NCBI GenBank assembly: GCA_934162685.1 | Contig: CAKPJO010000028.1 | Span: 1-12,671, forward strand | Origin: an uncultured Bacilli bacterium | Lineage (GTDB): Bacteria; Bacillota_I; Bacilli_A; RFN20; CAG-826 | Direction of reading: 5' to 3' | DNA: 12,671 nt | Part shown: positions 6,621 to 12,671 of the stretch, piece by piece | How positions within the stretch are numbered: the first letter of the stretch is position 1 | Layout of the letters: every line of letters begins with the position of its first letter | Position numbers and translations under genes: made by a program | The notes under the pieces: generated by a model | What the model saw: only the letters and a program-made list of their open reading frames with translations | What the model was told of the DNA's origin: nothing | Databases searched by the model: none

Positions 6621-7289
6621 ATGTATACAGTAATTGACAAATCATTATCATTATTCGGCACTTTTGAATTAAATGAAGCTAAATCAAGAGCTATCGCTGA
6701 AAACTTTAAAGACTTACGTTTACAAGTTGGAAAGGATCGTAATGGTAATTTCGCTGCACGTTTAGCAGATCCAGAAGGAAAAGTACCATACGCTATCAAC
6801 ATTGGATATAATCGTGTTGACTATTTCTTAGGAAAATTTGGAACAGACGCAAGACAAGACTTATTAAAGATGATTGATGCTTTAACTATCGTTCTTGATG
6901 TTATCAAAGATTATGGCGTTAACAGATTAGCTTTCAACGCTCGTGCTTTCATTAAAGATGAAGATGGAGCTAAAAGAAAACAACTAGGAGATCGTGTTGA
7001 TTTAATTAAAACAGAAGCTCCAATGGTTGAAACTCAAATTCGTTTAAACTATTTAGAAACATTTATGGATGAAAAAATCAATAATGTTGTTTCTGTTCAA
7101 GATGCTAATGTTAATGATAAGACTCAAGACACAGGTGCTATTAAAGCATTAGTGGTTGCAACTGACATCAATACTCTTGCTGCTAATACACAAGCAAGAT
7201 TTGGTAAAGATACTTTTGAAGCTATGTTTACTAAAATGATGGAATTTTCAACAAGATCATTTGATCAACTTGACGAATTATTAAAATAA
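6621..7289 (+). CDS. Conserved-looking hypothetical protein, probably highly expressed
   Basis: I do not recognise this 222-residue protein. It is soluble, charged and predicted mixed alpha/beta, with no signal peptide, membrane segment or repeats. It contains no Cys, His or Trp, so a Cys- or His-based metal or catalytic site is unlikely. Segments that look structured are LRLQVGKDRNGNFAARLADP (33-52), an aliphatic helix DLLKMIDALTIVLDVIKDYG (79-98) and an acidic C-terminal helix. Codon use differs from most neighbours: C-ending codons for Phe, Ile, Asn and Asp are frequent, and CGT is as common as AGA for Arg, as in highly expressed genes. It has its own extended -10 promoter and a strong terminator, so it is a single-gene unit. 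Abundance and a housekeeping or structural role are inferred. Transfer from elsewhere is less likely, because the composition still fits the region. Confidence 0.8.
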   Translation: MYTVIDKSLSLFGTFELNEAKSRAIAENFKDLRLQVGKDRNGNFAARLADPEGKVPYAINIGYNRVDYFLGKFGTDARQDLLKMIDALTIVLDVIKDYGVNRLAFNARAFIKDEDGAKRKQLGDRVDLIKTEAPMVETQIRLNYLETFMDEKINNVVSVQDANVNDKTQDTGAIKALVVATDINTLAANTQARFGKDTFEAMFTKMMEFSTRSFDQLDELLK

Positions 7290-7311
7290 TTTTAAACAAT
7301 TTATAATTGTT

Positions 7312-7340
7312 AAGGTAACCAACTTGGTTGCCTTTTTTTT
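7312..7340 (+). terminator. Intrinsic terminator of the unknown gene at 6621
   Basis: AAGGTAACC (7312-7320) pairs with GGTTGCCTT (7326-7334) around a 5-base loop, with one G-U pair, followed by T to 7340. It lies 22 bases after the stop codon. Confidence 0.9.
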
Positions 7341-7345
7341 GTGCT

Positions 7346-7375
7346 AAAAAAACAATACTGAGAAAGTATTGCTTT
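7346..7375 (-). terminator. Intrinsic terminator of the dnaX-rsmI operon
   Basis: CAATACT (7353-7359) and AGTATTG (7365-7371) form a 7-bp stem around a 5-base loop, extended by a wobble and three A-U pairs. On the minus strand it ends in seven U residues (7346-7352). It sits 5 bases past the rsmI stop and back to back with the plus-strand terminator. Confidence 0.85.
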
Positions 7376-7380
7376 AAAAC

Positions 7381-8232
7381 TTATTTAATATTAATTAAAT
7401 TGTTATAAATGATATTTTTGCTAATTTTATATTTTTCACTAGCTTCTTTAGCGGCCTCTTTGGTTTTTAATCCATTTTTTATAAGCTCTTTTGCATATTC
7501 TAGTGCAGCTTCTATAGATGATTCCTCATTATCAATATGTTTATTTCCATCAACAATAATAACCATTTCTCCTATTAATGTTTTTTCATCTATTTTATTT
7601 AAATTTTCAAGATCATCACGAATATATTCTTCAAATCTTTTAGTTAATTCGCGAGCAATACAAGCTTTTCGATTTCCTAGAATATCTAACAAATCCTTTA
7701 AAGTATCTTTAATTCGATGAGGCGATTCATAAAAGATTAGCGTTTCCTCTTTATTTTTTAATTTATCTAATTCTTTGATTCTTATAGAGTGTTTACTAGC
7801 TAAAAACCCATGAAAATAGAAATGGGTTGTATCTAATCCAGATCCTAACAAAGCTGTTATCATAGCGTTTGATCCGGATACAACACTAACTTTATAATCT
7901 TTATCTAATGCTCGTTTTACAAGTCTAGAACCAGGATCAGATATTCCTGGATAACCAGCATCAGAAATATAAGCAATGTTATCACCATTTTCAAGATATT
8001 TTAAAAGTATGTCACTTGCTTGTTCTTCATTATGCTCATGGCAAGAAATAAGTTTGTTAGTTATACCAAAATAATTAAGCAATTTCCCACTATTACGGGT
8101 ATCTTCGCATCCTATGACTGCGACTGACTTTAATATTTCTAGTGCACGAGGAGACATTTCACTCATATTACCAATAGGAGTTGCTACTAAATATAAGATA
8201 CTTTTGTCTTCATCAAAATTTCTAATTCGCAT
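7381..8232 (-). CDS. rsmI: 16S rRNA 2'-O-ribose C1402 methyltransferase RsmI
   Basis: RsmI uses S-adenosylmethionine to methylate the ribose of C1402 in the 30S decoding centre. The 283-residue length is normal. The tetrapyrrole-methylase fold shows LYLVATPIGN (13-22), EDTR (43-46), SDAGYPGISDPGSRL (90-104) and FYESPHRI (167-174). A C-terminal helix-turn-helix (about 239-283) is typical of the family. The usual PGPSA or PGASA turn reads SGSNA (119-123), a mild deviation in a binding loop. The start at 8232 overlaps the end of ricT by 11 bases, and its AAAGGA site lies inside ricT, so translation is likely coupled. It is the last gene of the operon and is followed by a terminator. In B. subtilis, yabA, yabB and yazA lie between ricT and this gene; here they are missing. 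Confidence 0.96.
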   Translation of the reverse strand: MRIRNFDEDKSILYLVATPIGNMSEMSPRALEILKSVAVIGCEDTRNSGKLLNYFGITNKLISCHEHNEEQASDILLKYLENGDNIAYISDAGYPGISDPGSRLVKRALDKDYKVSVVSGSNAMITALLGSGLDTTHFYFHGFLASKHSIRIKELDKLKNKEETLIFYESPHRIKDTLKDLLDILGNRKACIARELTKRFEEYIRDDLENLNKIDEKTLIGEMVIIVDGNKHIDNEESSIEAALEYAKELIKNGLKTKEAAKEASEKYKISKNIIYNNLINIK

Positions 8233-9100
8233 TTTTATTTTCCTTTAAAGCCTTCATAACATCATCTAAACTAACGAATTGCACGTCGTCAGTTTTTTCT
8301 AATTTGAGTGTACGAGTTAATACATTCATAGAACTAATACGATATTGCTCATTATTATAGATGACTTTTGTACCAATTTTTGGAAAATCTTGTTTTAAGG
8401 CACTATAGGCTTCATCTTCGTATTTAAGACAACAAATTAATTTACCGCAATGTCCAGACAATTTTGGAATATTTAGCGAAAGCATTTGATTTTTAGCACG
8501 ATTAATAGATATTCCGTCAAATTCATTTAAGAAGGTAGAACAGCATAATGGTAATCCGCAAATACCGATTCCACCAATAATCTTAGCTTTATCACGTGTA
8601 CCAATTTGACGTAATTCAATACGACAATGTAATCTTGAGGCAAGAGCCTTTAACAATTCTCTAAAATCAACACGATCATCAGCTAAATAAGAAAAGATTA
8701 CTTTGTTACGATCTAAAGTATATTCAGATGTGATTAGACGCATATCTAAGTTTAATTTTTTGATTTCTTCACCGCAAATAACATAAGCATTTTTTGCCAA
8801 TTCGATATTTTCTTCATGTGCTTTAATATCGGCTTCATTGGCTTTTCTTAATACAGGCTTTAGTTCTAGATTTAATTTATATTTACTCATAGGTTGTGAA
8901 GAAGAATCGACTTTGCCTAATTCTAATCCACGTACTGTTTCAATTACTACTTTATCTCCAATTTTTAAATCATCAAAGTTTGTGGAAAAATAATACGCTT
9001 TTGCTGATTCATTTAACTTAATAGCCACGAAATAATTGTAAACTACTTTGTCAGTATCAGGTGTATTTACGTTATCGGTAGTTGGAATAGTTTTATCCAT
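8222..9100 (-). CDS. ricT: Regulatory iron-sulfur-containing complex subunit RicT (YaaT, PSP1 domain)
   Basis: RicT/YaaT works with RicA and RicF in the B. subtilis Y-complex, which carries Fe-S clusters and directs RNase Y cleavage of some mRNAs; older annotations call it stage 0 sporulation protein. The 292-residue protein has the PSP1 domain and both diagnostic Cys motifs, GICGLPLCC (179-187) and SGHCGKLICC (215-224); further Cys are at 109 and 159. The ATG at 9100 is chosen because AGGAG lies 9 bases upstream. The ATG at 9109 touches that site directly and is unlikely. The gene starts 1 base after holB ends and overlaps rsmI by 11 bases. RicA and RicF are not in the window. Sporulation cannot be inferred from RicT alone. 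Confidence 0.95.
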   Translation of the reverse strand: MDKTIPTTDNVNTPDTDKVVYNYFVAIKLNESAKAYYFSTNFDDLKIGDKVVIETVRGLELGKVDSSSQPMSKYKLNLELKPVLRKANEADIKAHEENIELAKNAYVICGEEIKKLNLDMRLITSEYTLDRNKVIFSYLADDRVDFRELLKALASRLHCRIELRQIGTRDKAKIIGGIGICGLPLCCSTFLNEFDGISINRAKNQMLSLNIPKLSGHCGKLICCLKYEDEAYSALKQDFPKIGTKVIYNNEQYRISSMNVLTRTLKLEKTDDVQFVSLDDVMKALKENKNAN

Positions 9101-9101
9101 T

Positions 9102-10082
9102 TTAATCATCTCCTAATATATTTTGAAATATATGGTCAAGTAATAGACCAATATTAATGTTCATATCTATTTGACCTCTTGAGGTCATAATTAGTAATAG
9201 ACTATTAGAAACATTTTTTAAATGTTTATTTAATATTTCTAAGTCTTTTTCATAGCTTGTTAAAAATATTGTTCCGCCAATAGACATATTAACTAGGTCT
9301 TGAAAAACAATAGTTAACATATCTAGATAAAATCTTGAAGCTTCTTTAGTTTTTACATTTGGAAATACTTGAGTGTGAAGTTTAGCAATAACAACATTTT
9401 TATTATTTGATAAGATATCAATGGTATCATCAATTGATTTTTTAGCATTTTGATAATCCTTATCACTTACTTTTTGTAAAATTAGTTCGGCGTTGTTATA
9501 GAAATTACATAACAATTCAGCATCTTTTACTTCAACACCTAAATTAATAGCTTCTTTTTTCATCTCTAGTTTATTAATGCTTTTAAAATGCAATGTTTGC
9601 GCTCTTGAAACAATTGTAGGAAGTACTCGACTCTCATTTTCACTAGTTAAGAAAGCGTAAATATTATTTGCGGGCTCTTCTAAAAACTTTAATAAAGCAT
9701 TTATAGCTTCAATAGTCATATTTTCAACGTGATTAATGATATAAATCATCTTGCCCTTATTTTCGACAGCGCTAGTCTCAAATTGGGTTTCAATAAGATT
9801 TATATCGTCTTTTTTTATAGTTTGTTTAGCTCCATCAATGATAATTAAATCTGCATAAGTTTGATCGTCAATTCGATGGCAAGTTAAGCATTCTTCACAA
9901 GCAAGGGGGTTAGGATTATCACACACTAACGACTTAGCTAAGAAGATTGCTGATTCTAAAAGAGGAGTGCCTTGTTCCCCAATTAATAAGTAAGCATGAG
10001 AGAGATGAGAAGAATTTAAAGCATTCAAAAAAGTTTGATAAACAACTTTTTGATAATTCTTTAAATACGCACCCATTTTCAT
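9102..10082 (-). CDS. holB: DNA polymerase III subunit delta'
   Basis: HolB is the delta' subunit of the clamp loader, which opens and loads the DnaN ring together with DnaX and HolA. At 326 residues the length is normal. The Walker A region (GEQGTPLLES, 35-44) has no Lys, as expected for a subunit that does not hydrolyse ATP. The zinc module is intact (C54, C62, C65, C68). KMIYIINHVENM (111-122) and LLKFLEEPANN (130-140) are family hallmarks. The SRC motif reads SRA (159-161), keeping the Arg finger at 160. The ATG at 10082 lies 2 bases after the tmk stop; its ribosome site is weak (AGG, 9 bases upstream), suggesting coupling to tmk. An ATG two codons later is possible. Its partner DnaX is encoded at the head of the same operon. 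Confidence 0.95.
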   Translation of the reverse strand: MKMGAYLKNYQKVVYQTFLNALNSSHLSHAYLLIGEQGTPLLESAIFLAKSLVCDNPNPLACEECLTCHRIDDQTYADLIIIDGAKQTIKKDDINLIETQFETSAVENKGKMIYIINHVENMTIEAINALLKFLEEPANNIYAFLTSENESRVLPTIVSRAQTLHFKSINKLEMKKEAINLGVEVKDAELLCNFYNNAELILQKVSDKDYQNAKKSIDDTIDILSNNKNVVIAKLHTQVFPNVKTKEASRFYLDMLTIVFQDLVNMSIGGTIFLTSYEKDLEILNKHLKNVSNSLLLIMTSRGQIDMNINIGLLLDHIFQNILGDD

Positions 10083-10084
10083 AC

Positions 10085-10705
10085 TTATTTACCTAATTTC
10101 TTTAAAATTTCTTTCCATGTATTTTCAACGACTTCTTCTAATGGTTTAGAAGCATCAATAATGACATAACGTTCTTTGTATTGGCTAGCGAGTTTTAAGA
10201 ACGTTTCACGCACTGATTTATGAAATTCAATTTTTTCTAAATCAAGACGATTAACTTCTCTATTAGCATTTATAGCAATTCTATTTAAGCCATCTTCTGG
10301 CTTGATATCAAATAGAAGTGTCATATCTGGGAATGTTCCTTCTGTAGCAAACATATTAATATTTAAAACGTTATCTACACCCAATCCTCTTGCTCCACCT
10401 TGATAAGCTAGTGATGAGTCAATATAGCGATCGCAGATAACAATTTTACCTTCTTTTAAAGCAGGCCATACTTTTTCTACTAAATGTTGTCTTCTGCTTG
10501 CTGCATATAATAAAGCCTCAGCGCGAGCGTCTAATTTTGTATTAACTTTATCAAGAATAATATTTCGAATTTGCTCAGCAATAGGAGTGCCGCCTGGTTC
10601 ACGGGTGTGAACAACACTATATCCTATTTCCTCTAAACGTTTTTCAATAATATTACTAACTGTTGTTTTGCCACTACCTTCAGGGCCTTCAAATGTGATA
10701 AACAT
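10085..10705 (-). CDS. tmk: Thymidylate kinase
   Basis: Tmk phosphorylates dTMP to dTDP, the step that feeds dTTP synthesis for replication. The 206-residue length is typical. The P-loop GPEGSGKT is at residues 7-14, TREPGGT at 34-40, RRQHL at 71-75, DRYIDSSLAYQGGARG (92-107) holds the DRY/S motif, and the LID region includes NREVNRLD (148-155). The start at 10705 follows AAGGAG by 6 bases, in the 10-base gap after recR. The gene precedes holB directly; in B. subtilis darA (yaaQ) sits between them and is absent here. Confidence 0.97.
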   Translation of the reverse strand: MFITFEGPEGSGKTTVSNIIEKRLEEIGYSVVHTREPGGTPIAEQIRNIILDKVNTKLDARAEALLYAASRRQHLVEKVWPALKEGKIVICDRYIDSSLAYQGGARGLGVDNVLNINMFATEGTFPDMTLLFDIKPEDGLNRIAINANREVNRLDLEKIEFHKSVRETFLKLASQYKERYVIIDASKPLEEVVENTWKEILKKLGK

Positions 10706-10715
10706 AAAATACTCC

Positions 10716-11315
10716 TTATTTAATTTTTGTTCTACCTTCTAGAGATTTTGATAATGTAAGAGAGTCAGCATAATCTAAATGACCACCCATTGGGAGTCCA
10801 TATCCTAATCTAGATACACTAACATCATATTTTTCTAATAATTTTGCAATAAATTGAGCGGTTGTTTCACCATCTAATGTTGGTTCTGTTGCTAAAATAA
10901 CTTCTTTAATGTCGCTACCAATAATACGCTTTAACAAGGCGTCAATTGATAAATCGTCATAAGATACACCATTTTGGATAGACAAAACACCATTTAAAAC
11001 ATGATATAAACCATTAAAAACTTCTGATTTTTCGAAGGCGATTACGTCTTTTTGATAGCATACAACCATTAGTTTTGTTTTATCTCTAGTAGTAGAAGAA
11101 CAAATCTCGCAATGCTCTTTTTCAGTTAATATGCCACATATTGGGCATGGATGTATACTTTTTTTAACATCTATTAAAGCATCGGCAAAATGCTTGATAT
11201 CTTCTTCGTCCCAAGATAGAACAGAATATGCCATTCTTTCAGCGGATTTTGTTCCGACGCTTGGAAGTTTTTTAAATTCGTCAATTAATGCTACAAGTGA
11301 CTTTAAGTCTTCCAT
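10716..11315 (-). CDS. recR: Recombination mediator protein RecR
   Basis: RecR works with RecO (and RecF) to load RecA at single-strand gaps. The 199-residue protein has all expected parts: N-terminal helix-hairpin-helix (about 10-30, LPSVGTKSAERMAY), a C4 zinc finger (C57, C60, C69, C72), a TOPRIM domain (about 80-175) and a C-terminal GGHLDYADSLTL segment (177-188). The zinc finger spacing C-x2-C-x8-C-x2-C is normal. The start at 11315 lies 2 bases after the ybaB stop, with AGGA inside the last ybaB codons, so translation is coupled. The ybaB-recR pairing after dnaX is widespread in bacteria. Confidence 0.97.
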   Translation of the reverse strand: MEDLKSLVALIDEFKKLPSVGTKSAERMAYSVLSWDEEDIKHFADALIDVKKSIHPCPICGILTEKEHCEICSSTTRDKTKLMVVCYQKDVIAFEKSEVFNGLYHVLNGVLSIQNGVSYDDLSIDALLKRIIGSDIKEVILATEPTLDGETTAQFIAKLLEKYDVSVSRLGYGLPMGGHLDYADSLTLSKSLEGRTKIK

Positions 11316-11317
11316 GA

Positions 11318-11614
11318 TTAAAATCCTGGAATTCTATTTGCCATTTTAGCTTGTATAGCTTCATTAGCTTCTTCGATTTGTTTAAGACAATCGTTAATAG
11401 CGTCTTTAATAGTTAACTCTAAAAACTCTTTGTCTTCTTTATCTAATCCGGCATCAGCAATTTCAATTGCCACTAATTCACGTGTTCCCATCATTGTAAC
11501 AGTTACAATACCATTTTTTGATACTTTGAATTCTTTCTTTCCTAAAGCATCTTGCTCTTTTTGCATTTCTCTTTGCATTTTTTGAGCTTGAATTAACATT
11601 TGTTGCATGTTCAT
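11318..11614 (-). CDS. ybaB: YbaB/EbfC family nucleoid-associated protein
   Basis: This 98-residue protein belongs to the small dimeric YbaB/EbfC (YaaK) family that binds DNA and is nearly always encoded between dnaX and recR. It opens with a Met/Gln-rich helix (MNMQQMLIQAQKMQREMQ), followed by the beta-rich KEFKVSKNGIVTVTMMGTRE centre and an acidic C-terminal helix ending in MANRIPGF. The length is typical. The ribosome site AAAGGAG is formed by the last codons of dnaX, about 10 bases before the ATG at 11614. Cys and Trp roles cannot be judged beyond a single Cys near residue 76. Confidence 0.95.
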   Translation of the reverse strand: MNMQQMLIQAQKMQREMQKEQDALGKKEFKVSKNGIVTVTMMGTRELVAIEIADAGLDKEDKEFLELTIKDAINDCLKQIEEANEAIQAKMANRIPGF

Positions 11615-11619
11615 AATTT

Positions 11620-12671
11620 TTATTCTCCTTTAATATTAATTTCTATATCTTCAACTTTTATATCAGGCAATTTTGATAGTTGTCTCAATTCCATAAAAGT
11701 ACGAGAAGCATCATAAGATTCGTTTCTGCTTAAAGCATATATTTTAGTTTTAATCCCACTAATAAGTTCAACCATACTTGATAATGAATTTTGATTAGCC
11801 ACTAAGTTTGCTTTTTGAGCTTCGTTAGCAAATTGATAATCAAGTATTAATATTTTCTCGTTCATTACGTAAGGTTTACCATTTAAAAGTAATGCGGCAA
11901 ATTTTCCTAATTGTGGATGCAATTTATACATTTCTAAATTCTTCCATTTATCAATTAAGGCTTTTTTCATTTCTTTGTTGCCAGTAACCATAATTTTGAT
12001 TAAATCTTCTTGATTAATATGATTTTTTTCACCGTCATTTGCTAATTGATTTAAGATGTTTGTGTCTTGAAGAACTTGCGAATTTATTCCTTCATTCTTG
12101 CTGTTATTAGAAGCGACATTTATTTGTTTTGGCTCCTCATAAGTTTGTTTTATTTCTTTATTTTGTTTATCTTCGTTATTAGGTTTTACTGGTATATCAT
12201 TTGAAGTGGAAGTGATATTTAACATTTTTAGCAATGTTATTTCAAATAATGTTCGAATATTATTAACGAATTTATAGTTACTTTGCGCATCTAATAAAAT
12301 ATTAATCATTTCTAAGGCTTTTTGATTAGAAATAGTATTCATTAAATAATTAACTTGATTTTCTTTTAATTTTACTAATAAAGATGAATCAAAAGTGTTT
12401 TTAAAAATTATTACATCTTTTAAAATATCAAGAAGATCAGTTGTTAATCGCTTTATATCTACTCCAGCTTCAATAAATTGATTCATTTTTTCTAAAACGT
12501 ATTTAGTATTTTGCTCGTTTATTTTATTGATAAATTCTATTTTTTCTTCAACGCTTGCTAAGCCAAATAAATCTTCTACATCTTTTTCAGTTATTTTATT
12601 ACCACTATAAGCGATGACTTGGTCGGCAATCGATAAAGCGTCGCGTACACCTCCGTCAGCAAGAGTGGTAA
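11620..12671 (-). CDS. dnaX: DNA polymerase III subunits gamma/tau, C-terminal part (5' partial)
   Basis: DnaX is the ATPase and organiser of the clamp loader. The frame runs unbroken to the right edge, so the start, P-loop, zinc module and most of the AAA+ domain lie outside. The visible part is 349 residues. It begins with TTLADGGVRDALSIADQVIA, which holds the sensor 2 Arg of the GxRDAL motif, then KITEKDVEDLFGLA and the domain III helical collar (to about residue 175). A polar Asn/Lys/Gln-rich linker follows, then a C-terminal domain that in full-length tau contacts polymerase and helicase. An in-frame ATG at 12486 is internal, not the start. A run of seven A at 12023-12029 sits near the end of the linker and could allow a shorter gamma form. 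It is the first visible gene of the operon, ending 5 bases before ybaB. Confidence 0.96.
   Translation of the reverse strand, partial: TTLADGGVRDALSIADQVIAYSGNKITEKDVEDLFGLASVEEKIEFINKINEQNTKYVLEKMNQFIEAGVDIKRLTTDLLDILKDVIIFKNTFDSSLLVKLKENQVNYLMNTISNQKALEMINILLDAQSNYKFVNNIRTLFEITLLKMLNITSTSNDIPVKPNNEDKQNKEIKQTYEEPKQINVASNNSKNEGINSQVLQDTNILNQLANDGEKNHINQEDLIKIMVTGNKEMKKALIDKWKNLEMYKLHPQLGKFAALLLNGKPYVMNEKILILDYQFANEAQKANLVANQNSLSSMVELISGIKTKIYALSRNESYDASRTFMELRQLSKLPDIKVEDIEINIKGE
12022..12030 (-). other. dnaX: Candidate slippery site in dnaX
   Basis: On the minus strand codons GAA-AAA-AAT contain the heptamer A-AAA-AAT within seven consecutive A. A -1 shift gives Ser-Tyr then TAA at 12014-12016. 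No strong downstream hairpin or upstream AGGAG is visible, so support is weak. Confidence 0.25.

Noticed and set aside
6479..6802. 107-codon minus-strand frame across the end of trpS and the start of the next gene
   Set aside because: It runs antisense through two coding ends and a good plus-strand promoter, with no ribosome site or family likeness.
7409..7720. 103-codon plus-strand frame inside rsmI
   Set aside because: It is antisense to conserved RsmI sequence; its Ser/Phe-rich composition is typical of a reverse-strand artefact.
9960..9980. HolB P-loop without Lys, as a possible defect
   Set aside because: Delta' subunits commonly have a degenerate P-loop; the Arg finger and zinc Cys are intact.
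11042..11070. RecR TOPRIM position usually written as Glu reads Cys (C86)
   Set aside because: RecR TOPRIM is not catalytic, and this position already varies in Bacillota (I recall Gln in B. subtilis), so it is not a sign of damage.
11131..11349. 72-codon plus-strand frame over recR and the end of ybaB
   Set aside because: It is antisense to the RecR zinc finger and helix-hairpin-helix; no ribosome site.

Overview
The window is A+T-rich bacterial DNA (roughly 70% A+T by eye). It looks like a low-GC, Gram-positive-derived bacterium in the Bacillota/Mycoplasmatota neighbourhood. Three things point that way: the gene order dnaX-ybaB-recR-tmk-holB-ricT-rsmI, strong AGGAGG-type ribosome binding sites, and AT-rich codon use. 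The genes read cleanly with the standard bacterial code, with TGG for Trp and no in-frame TGA. All 15 visible stop codons are TAA or TAG. I cannot name the species. No tRNA, rRNA, CRISPR array or insertion sequence is visible, and no gap without a gene exceeds 300 bases.

Left part (1-2219). A gene cut by the left edge encodes the tail of a sugar-nucleotide-type nucleotidyltransferase fused to an iron-alcohol-dehydrogenase-type reductase. This looks like a phosphonate-pathway enzyme: CMP activation joined to phosphonoacetaldehyde reduction. A small unknown protein converges on it. A His-rich DUF5662-like protein is read away from that small gene across an 84-base gap carrying inverted repeats.

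Middle part (2221-7289). A membrane-anchored XRE-type regulator is divergent from a hemolysin III/TrhA membrane protein, with a perfect 7-1-7 palindrome between their promoters. After a strong terminator come a homodimer-type ABC exporter, then tryptophanyl-tRNA synthetase with its own candidate promoter. Next is an insulated single-gene unit encoding a 222-residue protein I do not recognise. Its promoter is good and its codons look like those of a highly expressed gene.

Right part (7346-12671, minus strand). One tightly packed operon runs from dnaX (5' end outside the window) through ybaB, recR, tmk, holB and ricT to rsmI, with gaps of 1-10 bases or an 11-base overlap. It ends at a clear intrinsic terminator. 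It combines clamp-loader parts (DnaX, HolB), recombination repair (RecR), dTTP supply (Tmk), an RNase Y-associated factor (RicT) and 16S rRNA methylation (RsmI). Compared with Bacillus subtilis, the yabA, darA (yaaQ) and bofA genes normally found in or near this cluster are absent.

The most interesting points are the nucleotidyltransferase-reductase fusion with its Gln-for-His metal-site change, the regulator/hemolysin III palindrome, the unknown probably abundant protein at 6621-7289, and a slippery A-run in dnaX followed quickly by a -1 frame stop.
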